Assembly: GCA_022823145.1 (NCBI GenBank)
Contig: JAJDXS010000070.1
Location: forward strand, 1-64,000
Source: Gemmatimonadota bacterium
GTDB taxonomy: Bacteria > Gemmatimonadota > Gemmatimonadetes > Longimicrobiales > Gaopeijiaceae
Reading direction: 5' to 3'
DNA length: 64,000 bases
Part shown: positions 46,350-54,455 of the stretch, piece by piece
Position numbering within the stretch: position 1 is the stretch's first letter
How the letters are laid out: each line of letters starts with the position of its first letter
Notes under the pieces: model-generated
What the model was told of the DNA's origin: nothing
What the model saw: the letters and a program-made list of their open reading frames with translations, nothing else
Database searches by the model: none
Position numbers and translations under genes: made by a program

Positions 46350-46784
46350 ATGGCACGTTCTCTGAACAAGGCGACCCTGATCGGCAACGTCGGCGGCGAC
46401 CCCGACGTTCGCACCACGCCGTCCGGAACCAGGGTGGCCAAACTGTCCCTGGCCACAAGCCGCTCCTTCGCCGACCGATCGGGGCAGCAGCAGGAGCGGA
46501 CCCAGTGGCACCGCCTGACCTTCTTCGGCCGCCTTGTCGATGTGGTCGAACAGTGGGTCAACAAGGGCGACCGGCTCTTCGTGGAGGGTCGCATCGAGTA
46601 CTCCCAGACCCAGGACGACCAGGGAGGTACCCGCTACTGGACCGACATCATCGTCAACGAGATGATCATGCTGGGATCGAGCGGGGGTCGTGGCGCGACC
46701 GAACCTCAGGGTGCGGGAGGCGGGTACCGTCAACCGGCCCGGAAACCCCCGATATCCCAACCGGACGACGACCTCCCGTTCTAG
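46350..46784 (+). CDS. ssb: Single-stranded DNA-binding protein
   Basis: This 144-residue protein has the bacterial SSB OB-fold: [51 protein letters not shown] and [19 protein letters not shown] short glycine-rich linker leads to the acidic tip DDDLPF, which recruits replication and repair partners. The ATG follows GAGGAA by 2-3 nt in CGAGGAACCATGG. It lies 38 bp before infA and is probably co-transcribed. Confidence 0.98.
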   Translation: MARSLNKATLIGNVGGDPDVRTTPSGTRVAKLSLATSRSFADRSGQQQERTQWHRLTFFGRLVDVVEQWVNKGDRLFVEGRIEYSQTQDDQGGTRYWTDIIVNEMIMLGSSGGRGATEPQGAGGGYRQPARKPPISQPDDDLPF

Positions 46785-46822
46785 CAGGTACCGGCAGGCA
46801 GCTCAGCAGAGGAAAGCGATTC

Positions 46823-47038
46823 TTGGCGAACGACGCGATCGAGATGGAAGGCACCGTAACCGAGGTGCTCCCCAATGCGAATTTCAGGGTGAAGCTCGAG
46901 AACGGCCATGAGATACTGGCCTACCTCTCGGGCAAGATGAGGAAATTCTACATCCGGGTGCTGGCTGGAGACCGGGTCAAGGTGGAGATGTCACCGTACG
47001 ACCTGACCCGGGGCAGGGTGACCTACCGCTACAAGTAG
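46823..47038 (+). CDS. infA: Translation initiation factor IF-1
   Basis: This 71-residue S1-like OB-fold protein matches IF-1 over its full length: [39 protein letters not shown] and [21 protein letters not shown], ending TYRYK. It binds the 30S A-site during initiation. The start is TTG at 46823, with AGAGGAAAG about 8 nt upstream; the frame is open further upstream but that part is an ssb shadow. It lies downstream of ssb rather than in the usual ribosomal-protein cluster. Confidence 0.97.
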   Translation: MANDAIEMEGTVTEVLPNANFRVKLENGHEILAYLSGKMRKFYIRVLAGDRVKVEMSPYDLTRGRVTYRYK

Positions 47039-47052
47039 GTTGCCCCCGCGCG

Positions 47053-47082
47053 ACCCGCGTCGTTGCGGTCGGCCCCGCGGGT
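47053..47082. terminator. Inverted repeat after infA, possible terminator
   Basis: ACCCGCG and CGCGGGT form 7-bp arms around 16 nt between the convergent infA and an unrecognised gene. The arms are GC-rich but no T-run follows on either strand, so this is only a candidate. Confidence 0.3.
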
Positions 47083-47090
47083 ACTCCTTC

Positions 47091-47438
47091 TCAGGAATCT
47101 TCGGGCGGGTCGGAGCTTGTCGGCGCAGGCGACGATGGAGGCTCTTCCGACTTCCAGAGTCCAATGATGTAGGGATCGAATCTGTCCGGGTCGTTCCGGT
47201 ACTCCAACGCCCATTCCTCGAACTCGGGCAACGCCAGACGGTTCCGGATCCTGCCCGTGGCCAGGCGGATCGCTTCGTTGTAGCTGTCCGGCACCATGTG
47301 TCCGATCGAACGCGCCTCGGCCCTTGCGAGAGAGTAGATCTCTTCCGGCGACAGAGACAGGATTGCGTCAGCAACTCGCGCGGAGCAATAGTCTCTGTAC
47401 TTCGCCCGAAGGACCGAGTCTCCGTCCTGACGCTCCAT
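47091..47438 (-). CDS. Unrecognised small protein sharing a domain with the protein at 48241-48828
   Basis: This 115-residue acidic protein is not recognised. Residues 9-76 (VLRAKYRDYCSARVADAI to LPEFEEW) align with residues 23-90 of the 195-residue protein nearby (VLYLRYQCYRRRQVTRLL to LPSFEVW), with matching spacing, so the two share one mostly helical domain of about 70 residues. The C-terminus is a short Pro/Ser-rich tail. GTGAGGATCAACT before the ATG gives a usable GAGG site. It lacks any signal peptide or membrane segment. It is the last gene of an accessory patch between infA and rpsU; function unknown. Confidence 0.65.
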   Translation of the reverse strand: MERQDGDSVLRAKYRDYCSARVADAILSLSPEEIYSLARAEARSIGHMVPDSYNEAIRLATGRIRNRLALPEFEEWALEYRNDPDRFDPYIIGLWKSEEPPSSPAPTSSDPPEDS

Positions 47439-47622
47439 AGTTGATCCTCACCCGCTCCCGAAAGGGCAATCCACCCACGTGCGAACGTGCAGCGCAAGGC
47501 CGACCGCTCCGTGAATATAGCGACGATTGGATCAAACGTTTACTGGCGGCAACCTCACGCGACCCCCTGCGCAGGCGCGTCCGTGTTGTCGCAGGGTTGC
47601 GCCTTGCGCGGGTGGCCCGCAA

Positions 47623-47853
47623 CTAGGGTTGGACGAATCCGGTGACGGAATCCCCGGAAATCGGTTCCGGACCGCGACTCTCTTCCTCCCTGAGTCGGCG
47701 GTAGATCGACCGCCTGGTAAGCCCATACTGAATCACGCGGCTAAGGAAATCGGGATCCGTGCGCTGCGCCTCCTCGGCTTCGGAAGCAACATCGTTCGGG
47801 AGACGGACACTCAGGTGTACTGACCGCGTGTTCCCCATGTGCAAGTTACCCAT
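47623..47853 (-). CDS. Small ribbon-helix-helix-like protein, possible regulator
   Basis: This 76-residue protein has the outline of a ribbon-helix-helix DNA-binding fold: a strand VHLSVRLPNDVA, then helices in ASEAEEAQRTDPDFLSRVIQYG and TRRSIYRRLREEE. ATG at 47838 (MGNTRSVHLS) is an alternative start closer to the fold; neither start has a strong Shine-Dalgarno. An AT-richer gap with inverted repeats lies upstream and could be its operator. It could be an antitoxin or a local repressor, but no toxin partner is recognised. Confidence 0.5.
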   Translation of the reverse strand: MGNLHMGNTRSVHLSVRLPNDVASEAEEAQRTDPDFLSRVIQYGLTRRSIYRRLREEESRGPEPISGDSVTGFVQP

Positions 47854-48240
47854 TGCGGCGGAGGAAACCCTTTGAATTCGAGGATGATGAACCGTTGAGA
47901 AGGAGCTCCCACACCTTCAGGGGGCCGATCCACACTCAATGGTGCCGACACATAGGGTACACTCCCAAGGAGAGGTCCGCAAGCAAACGGCGAATGTACC
48001 GGCGATTCGCGTAAATTGTTATACCACAACACGTTAGGAAACGTATACAGTTTCCCTAATCACCTGTTTCCGAGGTGACCGCCGAGGGTGGCGGTGACCG
48101 TTTCGATACACGCTAAGTGTGATGCTGATAAGCGTTTGCGAGGACTCGAAACTGCCGGAGGACAGCGCATACAGAAACAGATTTTTGCCGAAAAACACAC
48201 CGTACCGCGTCGCGCGGCGGATGGCCTGATTCGCGGCGCC
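47854..48240. other. 387-bp intergenic region, AT-richer than its surroundings
   Basis: No open frame with coding character was found here. The stretch around 48001-48060 is clearly poorer in G+C than the rest of the window. It holds an imperfect inverted repeat (48034-48059), a TATAAC on the minus strand, and short hairpins at 48062-48078 (CACCT-7-AGGTG) and 48079-48096 (ACCGCC-6-GGCGGT) that could end the transcript of the gene at 48241. It probably serves as terminator for that gene and promoter for the ribbon-helix-helix gene. Confidence 0.5.
48018..48059 (-). promoter_or_regulatory. Candidate promoter and operator of the ribbon-helix-helix gene
   Basis: On the minus strand a TATAAC (48018-48023) could be a -10 box. 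Directly upstream of it lies an inverted repeat, TTAGGAAAC (48034-48042) and GTTTCCCTAA (48050-48059) on the plus strand, perfect except for one extra C. The repeat would overlap the -35 region, the usual place for a repressor site. No good -35 match was found. Confidence 0.3.
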
Positions 48241-48828
48241 TCAGGGCAGAACCGAGCGCAGGAACGCCCCCAAAGTCCCCCGGTCGAACTCCCGGAACCT
48301 CTGGCGCACCTTCCTCGCGGTCTCTTCCAGGAAGATGTTGGCCGTGTGATAGCGGCGACCGCGGCCGACTTCGCGGAATCTCAGAAATCCGCGCCACATG
48401 GCTCCGTCCCGGAAGACGTTGAGCGAGGCAGTCCAGCTCCGGCCTCCATAGTGGAAGCGCCGGTCCTCCAATCGGCGCGGCAGCACCATCTCATCCGACC
48501 GCGGATCTTCTCCACCGTCCTCGATGTGGCTGAGCGGATGCCGAGCCCGATCCTCCTGCCAGACCTCGAAGGACGGGAGGGGTAGCAGATGCTCCGCGAA
48601 GGCACTGAGCGTCGCCATTGGGTCCCGGGCGTCGTGAAGTCCTCGCTCGCTCGCCCAGGCGCGTGCCTGTCCGTACAGTTCCCTGATCGCATCCCGGGGC
48701 ACGAGGTGCAGGAGTCTGGTGACCTGCCGACGCCGATAGCACTGGTATCGCAGGTACAGGACCTCCGGAGTTTCGAGGGGCACGTCGCTCCGCCCTGTCG
48801 CTCCGTTCCACCATGCCTGTTGCTGCAT
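48241..48828 (-). CDS. Unrecognised two-domain protein (195 residues)
   Basis: No known family is recognised. Residues about 20-95 share a helical domain with the 115-residue protein at 47091-47438 (common pattern VL..[KR]Y..Y....V, then I..L, then LPxFExW). The C-terminal half, from FHYGGRSWTASLNVFRDG through GAMWRGFLRFREVG to TLGAFLRSVLP, looks like a separate alpha/beta domain with many Arg and aromatic residues. ATG at 48828 has AGGGGG 6 nt upstream. It lies 21 bp after the 300-residue gene and is probably co-transcribed. No signal peptide or membrane segment. Confidence 0.65.
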   Translation of the reverse strand: MQQQAWWNGATGRSDVPLETPEVLYLRYQCYRRRQVTRLLHLVPRDAIRELYGQARAWASERGLHDARDPMATLSAFAEHLLPLPSFEVWQEDRARHPLSHIEDGGEDPRSDEMVLPRRLEDRRFHYGGRSWTASLNVFRDGAMWRGFLRFREVGRGRRYHTANIFLEETARKVRQRFREFDRGTLGAFLRSVLP

Positions 48829-48849
48829 TCCAGCCCCCTTTGCGGACGG

Positions 48850-49752
48850 TCAGTGTACCGACATGGCGAGGCCTGCCGCCGTGCGGACCGTATCACCGCC
48901 GACCGGCTCGGCGAAGCTCAGCCGGTCGAGCGTCGCCCGTGCTCCAAAGGTCGAGACAAGCCCGCGAACCTCACGAAAGCGCCGAGGCTCGAAGCGGGCT
49001 ACCAGATGACCAAGGCCTCGGCGCATCACCCGAATGCACCGCCGCAGTTCCGCGAAGCTGACGGGGATTCCGAGGCGGATACGGCAGGTTCCACACCCAT
49101 CCGCGTCCAACCCCTTCTCCCGCTCCGGCTGCAGTCCCGGAAAGGCCTGCACCAGCGCCCCCTCGAATTCCTCGTCCACGGGTCGCCGTGCGGTGCGGAA
49201 TACGAGAGTGTTCGCTTCGTAGTCCAGATGGACCCTCGTCAGCCTGTCGGAGCCGGTGATGATCCGCACCACCGTGCTCTCGTGCAGATCCAGGTCCTGA
49301 CACACGTCCCGGAATCCGATCCGCAGGAGGATCGGGCGCGTGAGCGGCGTGAAACCCCGCCTGTTGAGAACCCGCAGCGCCAGGTCGAAGCAGTAGCGCC
49401 GAAGCCTGTCCCCCGAGGACGGATTCCTCTCGGCAGCGTCGCTGAGTCGCCTGAGGTGCATCAGCGTAGGGTCGTACACCCAGTCCAGGATGACCAGTTC
49501 GGAGGTCAGGTTGAGGTACTTCGCGTCGGCCGAGCCCAGGTCGACGGCTCGCACCGACGACGCGAAGCGGCCCGAGAGGATCACTGCCAACCCGATGTCA
49601 CGGATGCGGCCGCCCGGATGGTAGAGTTCGTGGACATCGCGATACTGCACCACGCCTCGGGTCAACGGCAGTTCGCAGATTCCCGGCACATCGGCCATCG
49701 CATCGGGGCGGCCTTCCGTCCTGTTGGCGCTCAGCATGTTCCGGCTTTCCAT
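48850..49752 (-). CDS. Unrecognised protein, first gene of the accessory patch
   Basis: This protein of about 300 residues is not recognised. It is mixed alpha/beta and Arg-rich, with segments such as PGGRIRDIGLAVILSGRFASSVRAVDLGSADAKYLNL-type strands early, FDLALRVLNRRGFTPLTRPILLRIGFRDVC in the middle, and a CGTC pair before RIRLGIPVSFAELRRCIRVMRR near the C-terminus. ATG at 49752 and ATG at 49737 are both possible; neither has a good ribosome-binding site, and the frame is open to 49995. It is divergent from rpsU and heads a two-gene unit. Codon usage looks ordinary for the window. Confidence 0.6.
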   Translation of the reverse strand: MESRNMLSANRTEGRPDAMADVPGICELPLTRGVVQYRDVHELYHPGGRIRDIGLAVILSGRFASSVRAVDLGSADAKYLNLTSELVILDWVYDPTLMHLRRLSDAAERNPSSGDRLRRYCFDLALRVLNRRGFTPLTRPILLRIGFRDVCQDLDLHESTVVRIITGSDRLTRVHLDYEANTLVFRTARRPVDEEFEGALVQAFPGLQPEREKGLDADGCGTCRIRLGIPVSFAELRRCIRVMRRGLGHLVARFEPRRFREVRGLVSTFGARATLDRLSFAEPVGGDTVRTAAGLAMSVH

Positions 49753-49874
49753 GTTCCGGCCCGTTGGGAAAGGTGCGGCGGCGCGTCGGCGCCTGACGGG
49801 TGTTTTCCGGGGGCCCGTATCATAAGCAAATGTTTCCGGGCATGGCAAGGAGAACCGTCGAGACAACTCCCGGC

Positions 49875-49904
49875 TTGCCACGAATCCTTGGCTGGCCCTA
49901 TTGT
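49875..49904 (+). promoter_or_regulatory. Candidate sigma-70-type promoter of rpsU
   Basis: TTGCCA (49875-49880) and TATTGT (49899-49904) are separated by 18 bp and point at rpsU. The resulting leader would be about 120 nt and contains a C6/G7 run at 49947-49959 that can fold. The match is moderate only. Confidence 0.3.
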
Positions 49905-50033
49905 TAAGGTCTGCTCCCGAGCGTTCCGGAGTATGCCGTCGGACCGCCCCCCGGGGGGGATCGGACCCTTTGGAGACCGACGGGCGCTCACACAAACTCC
50001 ACCGAGGCGGTACCTCAAAGAGGGGTGATCTGG

Positions 50034-50228
50034 TTGGAAGTCTTCGTCAAGGAAAATGAGAGCCTGGAGAGGGCACTTCGCAGGTTCAAGCGGAAGGTGC
50101 AGCGGTCCGGACTGTATTCGGAGCTGCGCAAGCGACGGTTCTACGAGAAGCCGAGCGCTCAGCGGAAGCGGAAGCGGGAAGCGGCAATCCGGAGGGAGCG
50201 CAGGCGCCAGCGCCGCATTCGCCGGTAG
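50034..50228 (+). CDS. rpsU: Small ribosomal subunit protein bS21
   Basis: This 64-residue, strongly basic protein matches bS21: [40 protein letters not shown], then an Arg/Lys-rich tail. It binds the 30S platform near the anti-Shine-Dalgarno region and aids initiation. TTG at 50034 is preferred because GAGG at 50020-50023 is then about 10 nt upstream and the protein starts at the usual place; GTG at 50025 is too close to that site. It is convergent with the hydroxyacyl-CoA dehydrogenase gene. Confidence 0.95.
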   Translation: MEVFVKENESLERALRRFKRKVQRSGLYSELRKRRFYEKPSAQRKRKREAAIRRERRRQRRIRR

Positions 50229-50253
50229 GGCTGTCGCCGCCCTCGCCCAGCGA

Positions 50254-51132
50254 CTACAACTTCAAGGGGACGGGCCCGTCGGGCGTCCAGTCGTAGAACC
50301 CGGCACCCGTCTTCCTTCCGTAGCGTCCCATCGTTACAAGCCGCTTCAATAGCGGCGGCGCGGCATACCGCTCTTCGCGGTATTCCTCGTACATGATCTC
50401 GGCCACCCGGTACAGAGTGTCGACCCCCACGAAGTCCCCTAGCACGAATGGCCCCATCGGGTATCCGCACCCGAGTGTCATCGCCTTGTCGATGTCCTCG
50501 ATCGTGGCGACGCCCCGTTCCACCTGCCGGATCGCATCGAGGATGTAGGGCACGAGAAGGAGATTGACCACGAACCCCGAGTTGTCCTTCGCCGCGATCG
50601 GCGTCTTGCCCACCTTCGACGAAAAGGCGTAGACGGCGTCGAAGGTCTCCTGGCTGGTCACGATGGTCCTCACGACCTCGACAAGCTTCATGACCGGGAC
50701 GGGATTGAAGAAGTGGAGGCCGATGAAGCGGTCGGGACGGGCCGTGGCGGCCGCCATGTCGGTCACGGTCAGCGAACTGGTGTTGGAGGCGAAGATCGTC
50801 TGCGCCGGGCAGACCTCGTCGAGATAGCCGAAGAGCTCCTTCTTGGCGTCGAGGGATTCCACGATCGCCTCGATGACCAGATCGCGGTCGGCGAAGAGGT
50901 CGAGGGAAGTGGTGAATGTCATCCGGGCCAGGGCTTCGTCGCGCCCTGCGCCGTCGAGCTTGCCCTTCGACACGGCCCGGTCGAGGGATTTCTCCACCCG
51001 TTTCCTTCCGGCTGCCAGCGCAGCATCGTCGACCTCCCGAACCACGACATCGAAACCGGCCTTCGCGGACACTTCGGCGATGCCGCTGCCCATCAGGCCA
51101 CAACCGGCGACTCCAACTTTCCTGATCTCCAA
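50254..51132 (-). CDS. 3-hydroxyacyl-CoA (3-hydroxybutyryl-CoA) dehydrogenase
   Basis: This 292-residue NAD-dependent enzyme oxidises L-3-hydroxyacyl-CoA, probably 3-hydroxybutyryl-CoA. The Rossmann motif is GVAGCGLMGSGIAEVSAKAG; VIEAIVESLDAKKELF and ASNTSSLTVTDMA follow; GLHFFNPVPVMKLVEVV carries the catalytic His; and the C-terminal domain shows GFVVNLLLVPYILDAIRQVE and GCGYPMGPFVLGDFVGVDT. The length is typical of the stand-alone short form. The start is TTG at 51132 with GGAG 8 nt upstream. The thiolase gene is two genes upstream on the same strand, which supports a role in butanoate or fatty-acid metabolism. Confidence 0.95.
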   Translation of the reverse strand: MEIRKVGVAGCGLMGSGIAEVSAKAGFDVVVREVDDAALAAGRKRVEKSLDRAVSKGKLDGAGRDEALARMTFTTSLDLFADRDLVIEAIVESLDAKKELFGYLDEVCPAQTIFASNTSSLTVTDMAAATARPDRFIGLHFFNPVPVMKLVEVVRTIVTSQETFDAVYAFSSKVGKTPIAAKDNSGFVVNLLLVPYILDAIRQVERGVATIEDIDKAMTLGCGYPMGPFVLGDFVGVDTLYRVAEIMYEEYREERYAAPPLLKRLVTMGRYGRKTGAGFYDWTPDGPVPLKL

Positions 51133-51157
51133 TTCGGGTCTCCTCGTGCTATGGGGT

Positions 51158-52012
51158 CTAGTAGTCGTCCTTGCCCATCATCTCGCGGGCCACGCCGTGG
51201 AAATGGCGGCGCACCCACCTCCGCCACGCCGGGGGAGGCGGCTCCAGCCCTCCGGCATCTTCCAGCCCGTCGAGAATGCCCTCCACCTCCAGGTGTACTT
51301 CACCGAGCCTCCGCCGGAAGCTCCGGGCCACCATGCCCGCGACCAGCGCCGCGACGGCCAGCCCGGCGGCAACCCCGCCCAGCGCCGCCACGGGAAGCGA
51401 AGCCAGCAACGCCAGTCCGGCACCCACACCGAGTCCTGCGGCGGCACCGGCGAGGCCGCCGCCCAGAACGGCTCCCGTCCGGTAGTTTCCGGTCATGCCG
51501 GGATCGACGACGATGTCCACCTGGGTGGAATCTGCGCCCATGTCCTCGAGCCGCACCTCCACCTGGCGCGACGCCGCGACATAGTGCTGCCGCGATGTCG
51601 AACTCGCGGCCCGCGCCACCCGCGACGCCCAGTCGATCGCCGGGCGGTACTGCAGAAGGTCGTCGCGCTGCCGAACCCGTTGCAGGAGCTGTCCCCCCAC
51701 CATGAAGTCGTCCAGCTCGCGACGGATGCGCTCGCGCGGACGCTCCACCGTGCGGCTCGCACGGACCTCGCCCGACTCCAGAAGCGCACGCATCCCGCGG
51801 CGGCCACGGACCAGCTGCCCGCCGCCGGTGTGAAACTCGCGCAGCGCCCTGCGTACGTGACGATCCGCGAGCCCGACCTCGCGCCCGATGCGGACGAGCT
51901 CCGCCTCCGTGAACTGTCCCTCCGACCCGCCCGGCTCCGCGGCGGCCAACTCGGACGCCCGTCGCATCACCTCGTCGAAGTCCCGCCTCGTCAGCGTTCC
52001 CTTGCCGCTCAT
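51158..52012 (-). CDS. Unrecognised protein with two glycine-rich membrane segments
   Basis: This 284-residue protein has a helical N-terminal region (LTRRDFDEVMRRASELAA, FTEAELVRIGREVGLADRHVRRAL) that resembles a winged-helix or SHOCT-like segment. Near residues 178-230 there are two hydrophobic Ala/Gly-rich segments (LGGGLAGAAAGLGVGAGLALL, then VAALGGVAAGLAVAALVAGMV) likely to span the membrane as a hairpin. A helical tail with VHLEVEGILDGLED follows. Genes of this outline recur as hypothetical proteins in Gemmatimonadota-like genomes to my recollection. It sits between thiolase and hydroxyacyl-CoA dehydrogenase with 25-42 bp gaps, but no metabolic link can be shown. Confidence 0.65.
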   Translation of the reverse strand: MSGKGTLTRRDFDEVMRRASELAAAEPGGSEGQFTEAELVRIGREVGLADRHVRRALREFHTGGGQLVRGRRGMRALLESGEVRASRTVERPRERIRRELDDFMVGGQLLQRVRQRDDLLQYRPAIDWASRVARAASSTSRQHYVAASRQVEVRLEDMGADSTQVDIVVDPGMTGNYRTGAVLGGGLAGAAAGLGVGAGLALLASLPVAALGGVAAGLAVAALVAGMVARSFRRRLGEVHLEVEGILDGLEDAGGLEPPPPAWRRWVRRHFHGVAREMMGKDDY

Positions 52013-52054
52013 CCGCTGGCCCCGCTCATCCGCTCACCGTCCGGTCGCCCCCTG

Positions 52055-53260
52055 TCAGAGCGCTTCGACCACCACCGCCCCGCCCTGCCCGCCCCCGATA
52101 CAGGCGGCCCCGAGGCCGTAGCGGGCACCGCGACGCCTCAGCTCGTGCACGAGGTGGAGCGTGATCCTCGCCCCCGAAGCCCCCAGCGGGTGGGTGATCG
52201 CGATGGCGCCGCCGTTGACGTTCGTCCTCTCGGGGTCGAGGCCGAGCTCCTTCTCGACCGCCTTGTACTGCGCGGCAAAGGCCTCGTTGATCTCGACCAG
52301 GTCCATGTCGTCGAGGTTGAGTCCGGCCTTCGCGAGCGCCGCGCGGGCGGCCGGCGCGGGCCCGATCCCCATGATCGACGGATCGACGCCCGCGAACCCC
52401 CACGACACGAGCCGGGCGATCGGCGTGACCCCATTGGCTTCGGCCCAGCCGCGGTGCGCGATCACGACCGAGGCCGCCCCGTCGCCGATCCCGCTGGCGT
52501 TGCCGGCGGTCACGAGGCCGTCCTTCTTGAAATAGGGCCTGAGCCGAGCCAACCCCTCCATGGTGGTGTCGGGCCTGATGTGCTCGTCGACCCCGAACTC
52601 CGCCGGCCCCTTGCGGGTCTTCAGGGTGACCGGCGCCACCTCGGCGTCGTACCGGCCCGCTTCCCAGGCGGCCTTCGCCCGGTGCTGGCTGTTGACTGCC
52701 ACTTCGTCCGTCTCTTCGCGGGTAACCCCGTACTGTTCCGCCAGACGCTCGGCGGTCTGCGCCATCGAGAGGCCGCAGTTGGAATCGGTCAGCGCCTCCC
52801 ACAGCGTGTCGTCGAAGTTGTTGCCGGCCGGCCCCAGGCGCAGGTTGCCCCAGCGGGCGCCGCGCACGACGTGAGGCGCCTGGCTCATCGATTCGGCGCC
52901 GCCGCACAGCGCCACCTCGGTACCGCCGAGCAGGATCTCCTGGGCGCCGGACACGATCGCCTGGAAGCCGGAGCCGCAGAGACGATTCACGGTCAGCGCG
53001 CCGGACTCCACCGGCACGCCAGCGCGCAGCCCGATGTGGCGGGCCATGTAGATGCCGTCGGCCGAGGTCGACATGGCGTTCCCGTAGAAGACGTGCCCCA
53101 CGTCCCCCGCGTCGATCCCCGCCGCGTCGATCGCCGCCGTCGCCGACAGAACGCCCAGATCGGTGGCCGTATGGTCCTTCAGCGATCCGCCGAAAGTGCC
53201 GAAGGGCGTCCGCTTGCCCGAGAGAAAGACGACATCCGTGTCAAAACCCTGCGTTCCCAT
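52055..53260 (-). CDS. Acetyl-CoA C-acyltransferase (thiolase)
   Basis: This 401-residue thiolase condenses or cleaves acyl-CoA. The nucleophilic Cys is in NRLCGSGFQAI, the substrate region in SMSQAPHVVRGARWGN, the catalytic His in THPLGASGARI and the second Cys in AACIGGGQGGAVV. The length is typical of degradative and biosynthetic thiolases; the sequence does not separate the two. ATG at 53260 has GGAG 6 nt upstream; a longer upstream frame is not coding. It works with the hydroxyacyl-CoA dehydrogenase downstream and the crotonase at 45-46 kb. Confidence 0.95.
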   Translation of the reverse strand: MGTQGFDTDVVFLSGKRTPFGTFGGSLKDHTATDLGVLSATAAIDAAGIDAGDVGHVFYGNAMSTSADGIYMARHIGLRAGVPVESGALTVNRLCGSGFQAIVSGAQEILLGGTEVALCGGAESMSQAPHVVRGARWGNLRLGPAGNNFDDTLWEALTDSNCGLSMAQTAERLAEQYGVTREETDEVAVNSQHRAKAAWEAGRYDAEVAPVTLKTRKGPAEFGVDEHIRPDTTMEGLARLRPYFKKDGLVTAGNASGIGDGAASVVIAHRGWAEANGVTPIARLVSWGFAGVDPSIMGIGPAPAARAALAKAGLNLDDMDLVEINEAFAAQYKAVEKELGLDPERTNVNGGAIAITHPLGASGARITLHLVHELRRRGARYGLGAACIGGGQGGAVVVEAL

Positions 53261-53338
53261 TCTCGCTCCGTGTTGCTCGTCTGCTCCAGTTGTAACCCGT
53301 GCCTGCCTGCGTGCACGCATCCGGGGCCGCCAGAAAAG

Positions 53339-54388
53339 CTAATCCCTGAGTCGGCCGGCCATCCATTCCCCCACTTCGCCGGTGGTCGCCGCACCCCCCA
53401 GATCGGCAGTGGTCACGCCCTCGCGGATCGACGCCGGGACACATGCGTCGACATCCGCCGCGGCCGCATCCATCCCCAGCCAGCGCAGCACCAGCGCCGC
53501 GCACCCCACCGCCGCCAGGGGATTGGCGATCCCCTTGCCCGCGATGTCCGGAGCCGATCCGTGCACGGGTTCGAAGAGCGCCCACGAACCCGGATTGAGG
53601 TTCCCCGACGGAGCCAGACCGAGCCCGCCGGTCACCTGCGCGCCCAGGTCGCTCAGAATGTCGCCGAACAGATTCGAGGTGACCACCACCTCGTAGCGCT
53701 GGGGTCGGCGCACCAGGTCCATCGCCATCGCGTCCACGTACATCGCGTCCCGCGCGATCCGGGGGAATCCCGCGCCCACCTCCGCGAAGACGCGCCGCCA
53801 GAGCCCGCCCTCGTACGACAGCACGTTGGCCTTGTCGACCAGCGTGACGCGGCTGCGCGAAGTCCTGTCGGCGTGCTCGAAGGCGGCCCGCACGATGCGC
53901 TCGACCCCCTTGTACGTGTTGAGACTCTCCTCGACGGCGATCTCGTGGGGCGTCCCGGTCTTGAAGCTCCCCCCGAGCCCCGCATACAGCCCCTCGGTAT
54001 TCTCCCGGAAGAAGACGATGTCGGTGGCCGGATCGGGATCCTTCAGCGGCGACAGCGCGGGCGCCACGAGCCGGCAGGGCCGGAAGTTGATGTAGAGGTC
54101 CGCGAAGAAGCGCAGGCCCAGCAGAATGTCGCGTGCGTGCACGTTGTCGGGAACGCGCGGGTCGCCCAGCGCGCCGAGCAGGGCCGCGTCGTATTCGTCC
54201 ACGAGGCGATTCCGCTCCTCGTCGGTGATCGTGATCCCCTCGCGCAGATAGCGGTCAGCGCAGAGATCCCAGTGGTGGAGGGTGAGGGCGACGCCGTGTC
54301 TTTCGGCGGCCGCTTCCAGTACCGACGCCGCCACATGCACGACTTCGGGACCGATGCCGTCCCCGCCGATCAAGGCGACCCGTGCCAT
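53339..54388 (-). CDS. Isocitrate/isopropylmalate/malate dehydrogenase-family protein
   Basis: This 349-residue enzyme belongs to the beta-decarboxylating dehydrogenase family. It has IGGDGIGPEVV at the N-terminus, LRFFADLYINFRPCRL, FFRENTEGLYAGLGG, the metal-binding MYVDAMAMDLVRRPQRYEVVVTSNLFGDILSDL-type region and the cofactor region FEPVHGSAPDIAGKGIANPL. The RENTEG box is like isocitrate and D-malate/tartrate dehydrogenases and unlike the RELTGG of LeuB, and no leu genes are nearby. It may therefore act on D-malate, tartrate or another 2-hydroxy acid rather than isopropylmalate. Start ATG at 54388. It lies in the minus-strand metabolic run. Confidence 0.9.
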   Translation of the reverse strand: MARVALIGGDGIGPEVVHVAASVLEAAAERHGVALTLHHWDLCADRYLREGITITDEERNRLVDEYDAALLGALGDPRVPDNVHARDILLGLRFFADLYINFRPCRLVAPALSPLKDPDPATDIVFFRENTEGLYAGLGGSFKTGTPHEIAVEESLNTYKGVERIVRAAFEHADRTSRSRVTLVDKANVLSYEGGLWRRVFAEVGAGFPRIARDAMYVDAMAMDLVRRPQRYEVVVTSNLFGDILSDLGAQVTGGLGLAPSGNLNPGSWALFEPVHGSAPDIAGKGIANPLAAVGCAALVLRWLGMDAAAADVDACVPASIREGVTTADLGGAATTGEVGEWMAGRLRD

Positions 54389-54455
54389 CCCCGGCTACTC
54401 CCTTCGCCCGGCGTCCCCGTTCACGGCGGGCCTGCCAGCCACCGGAGACACCCCG

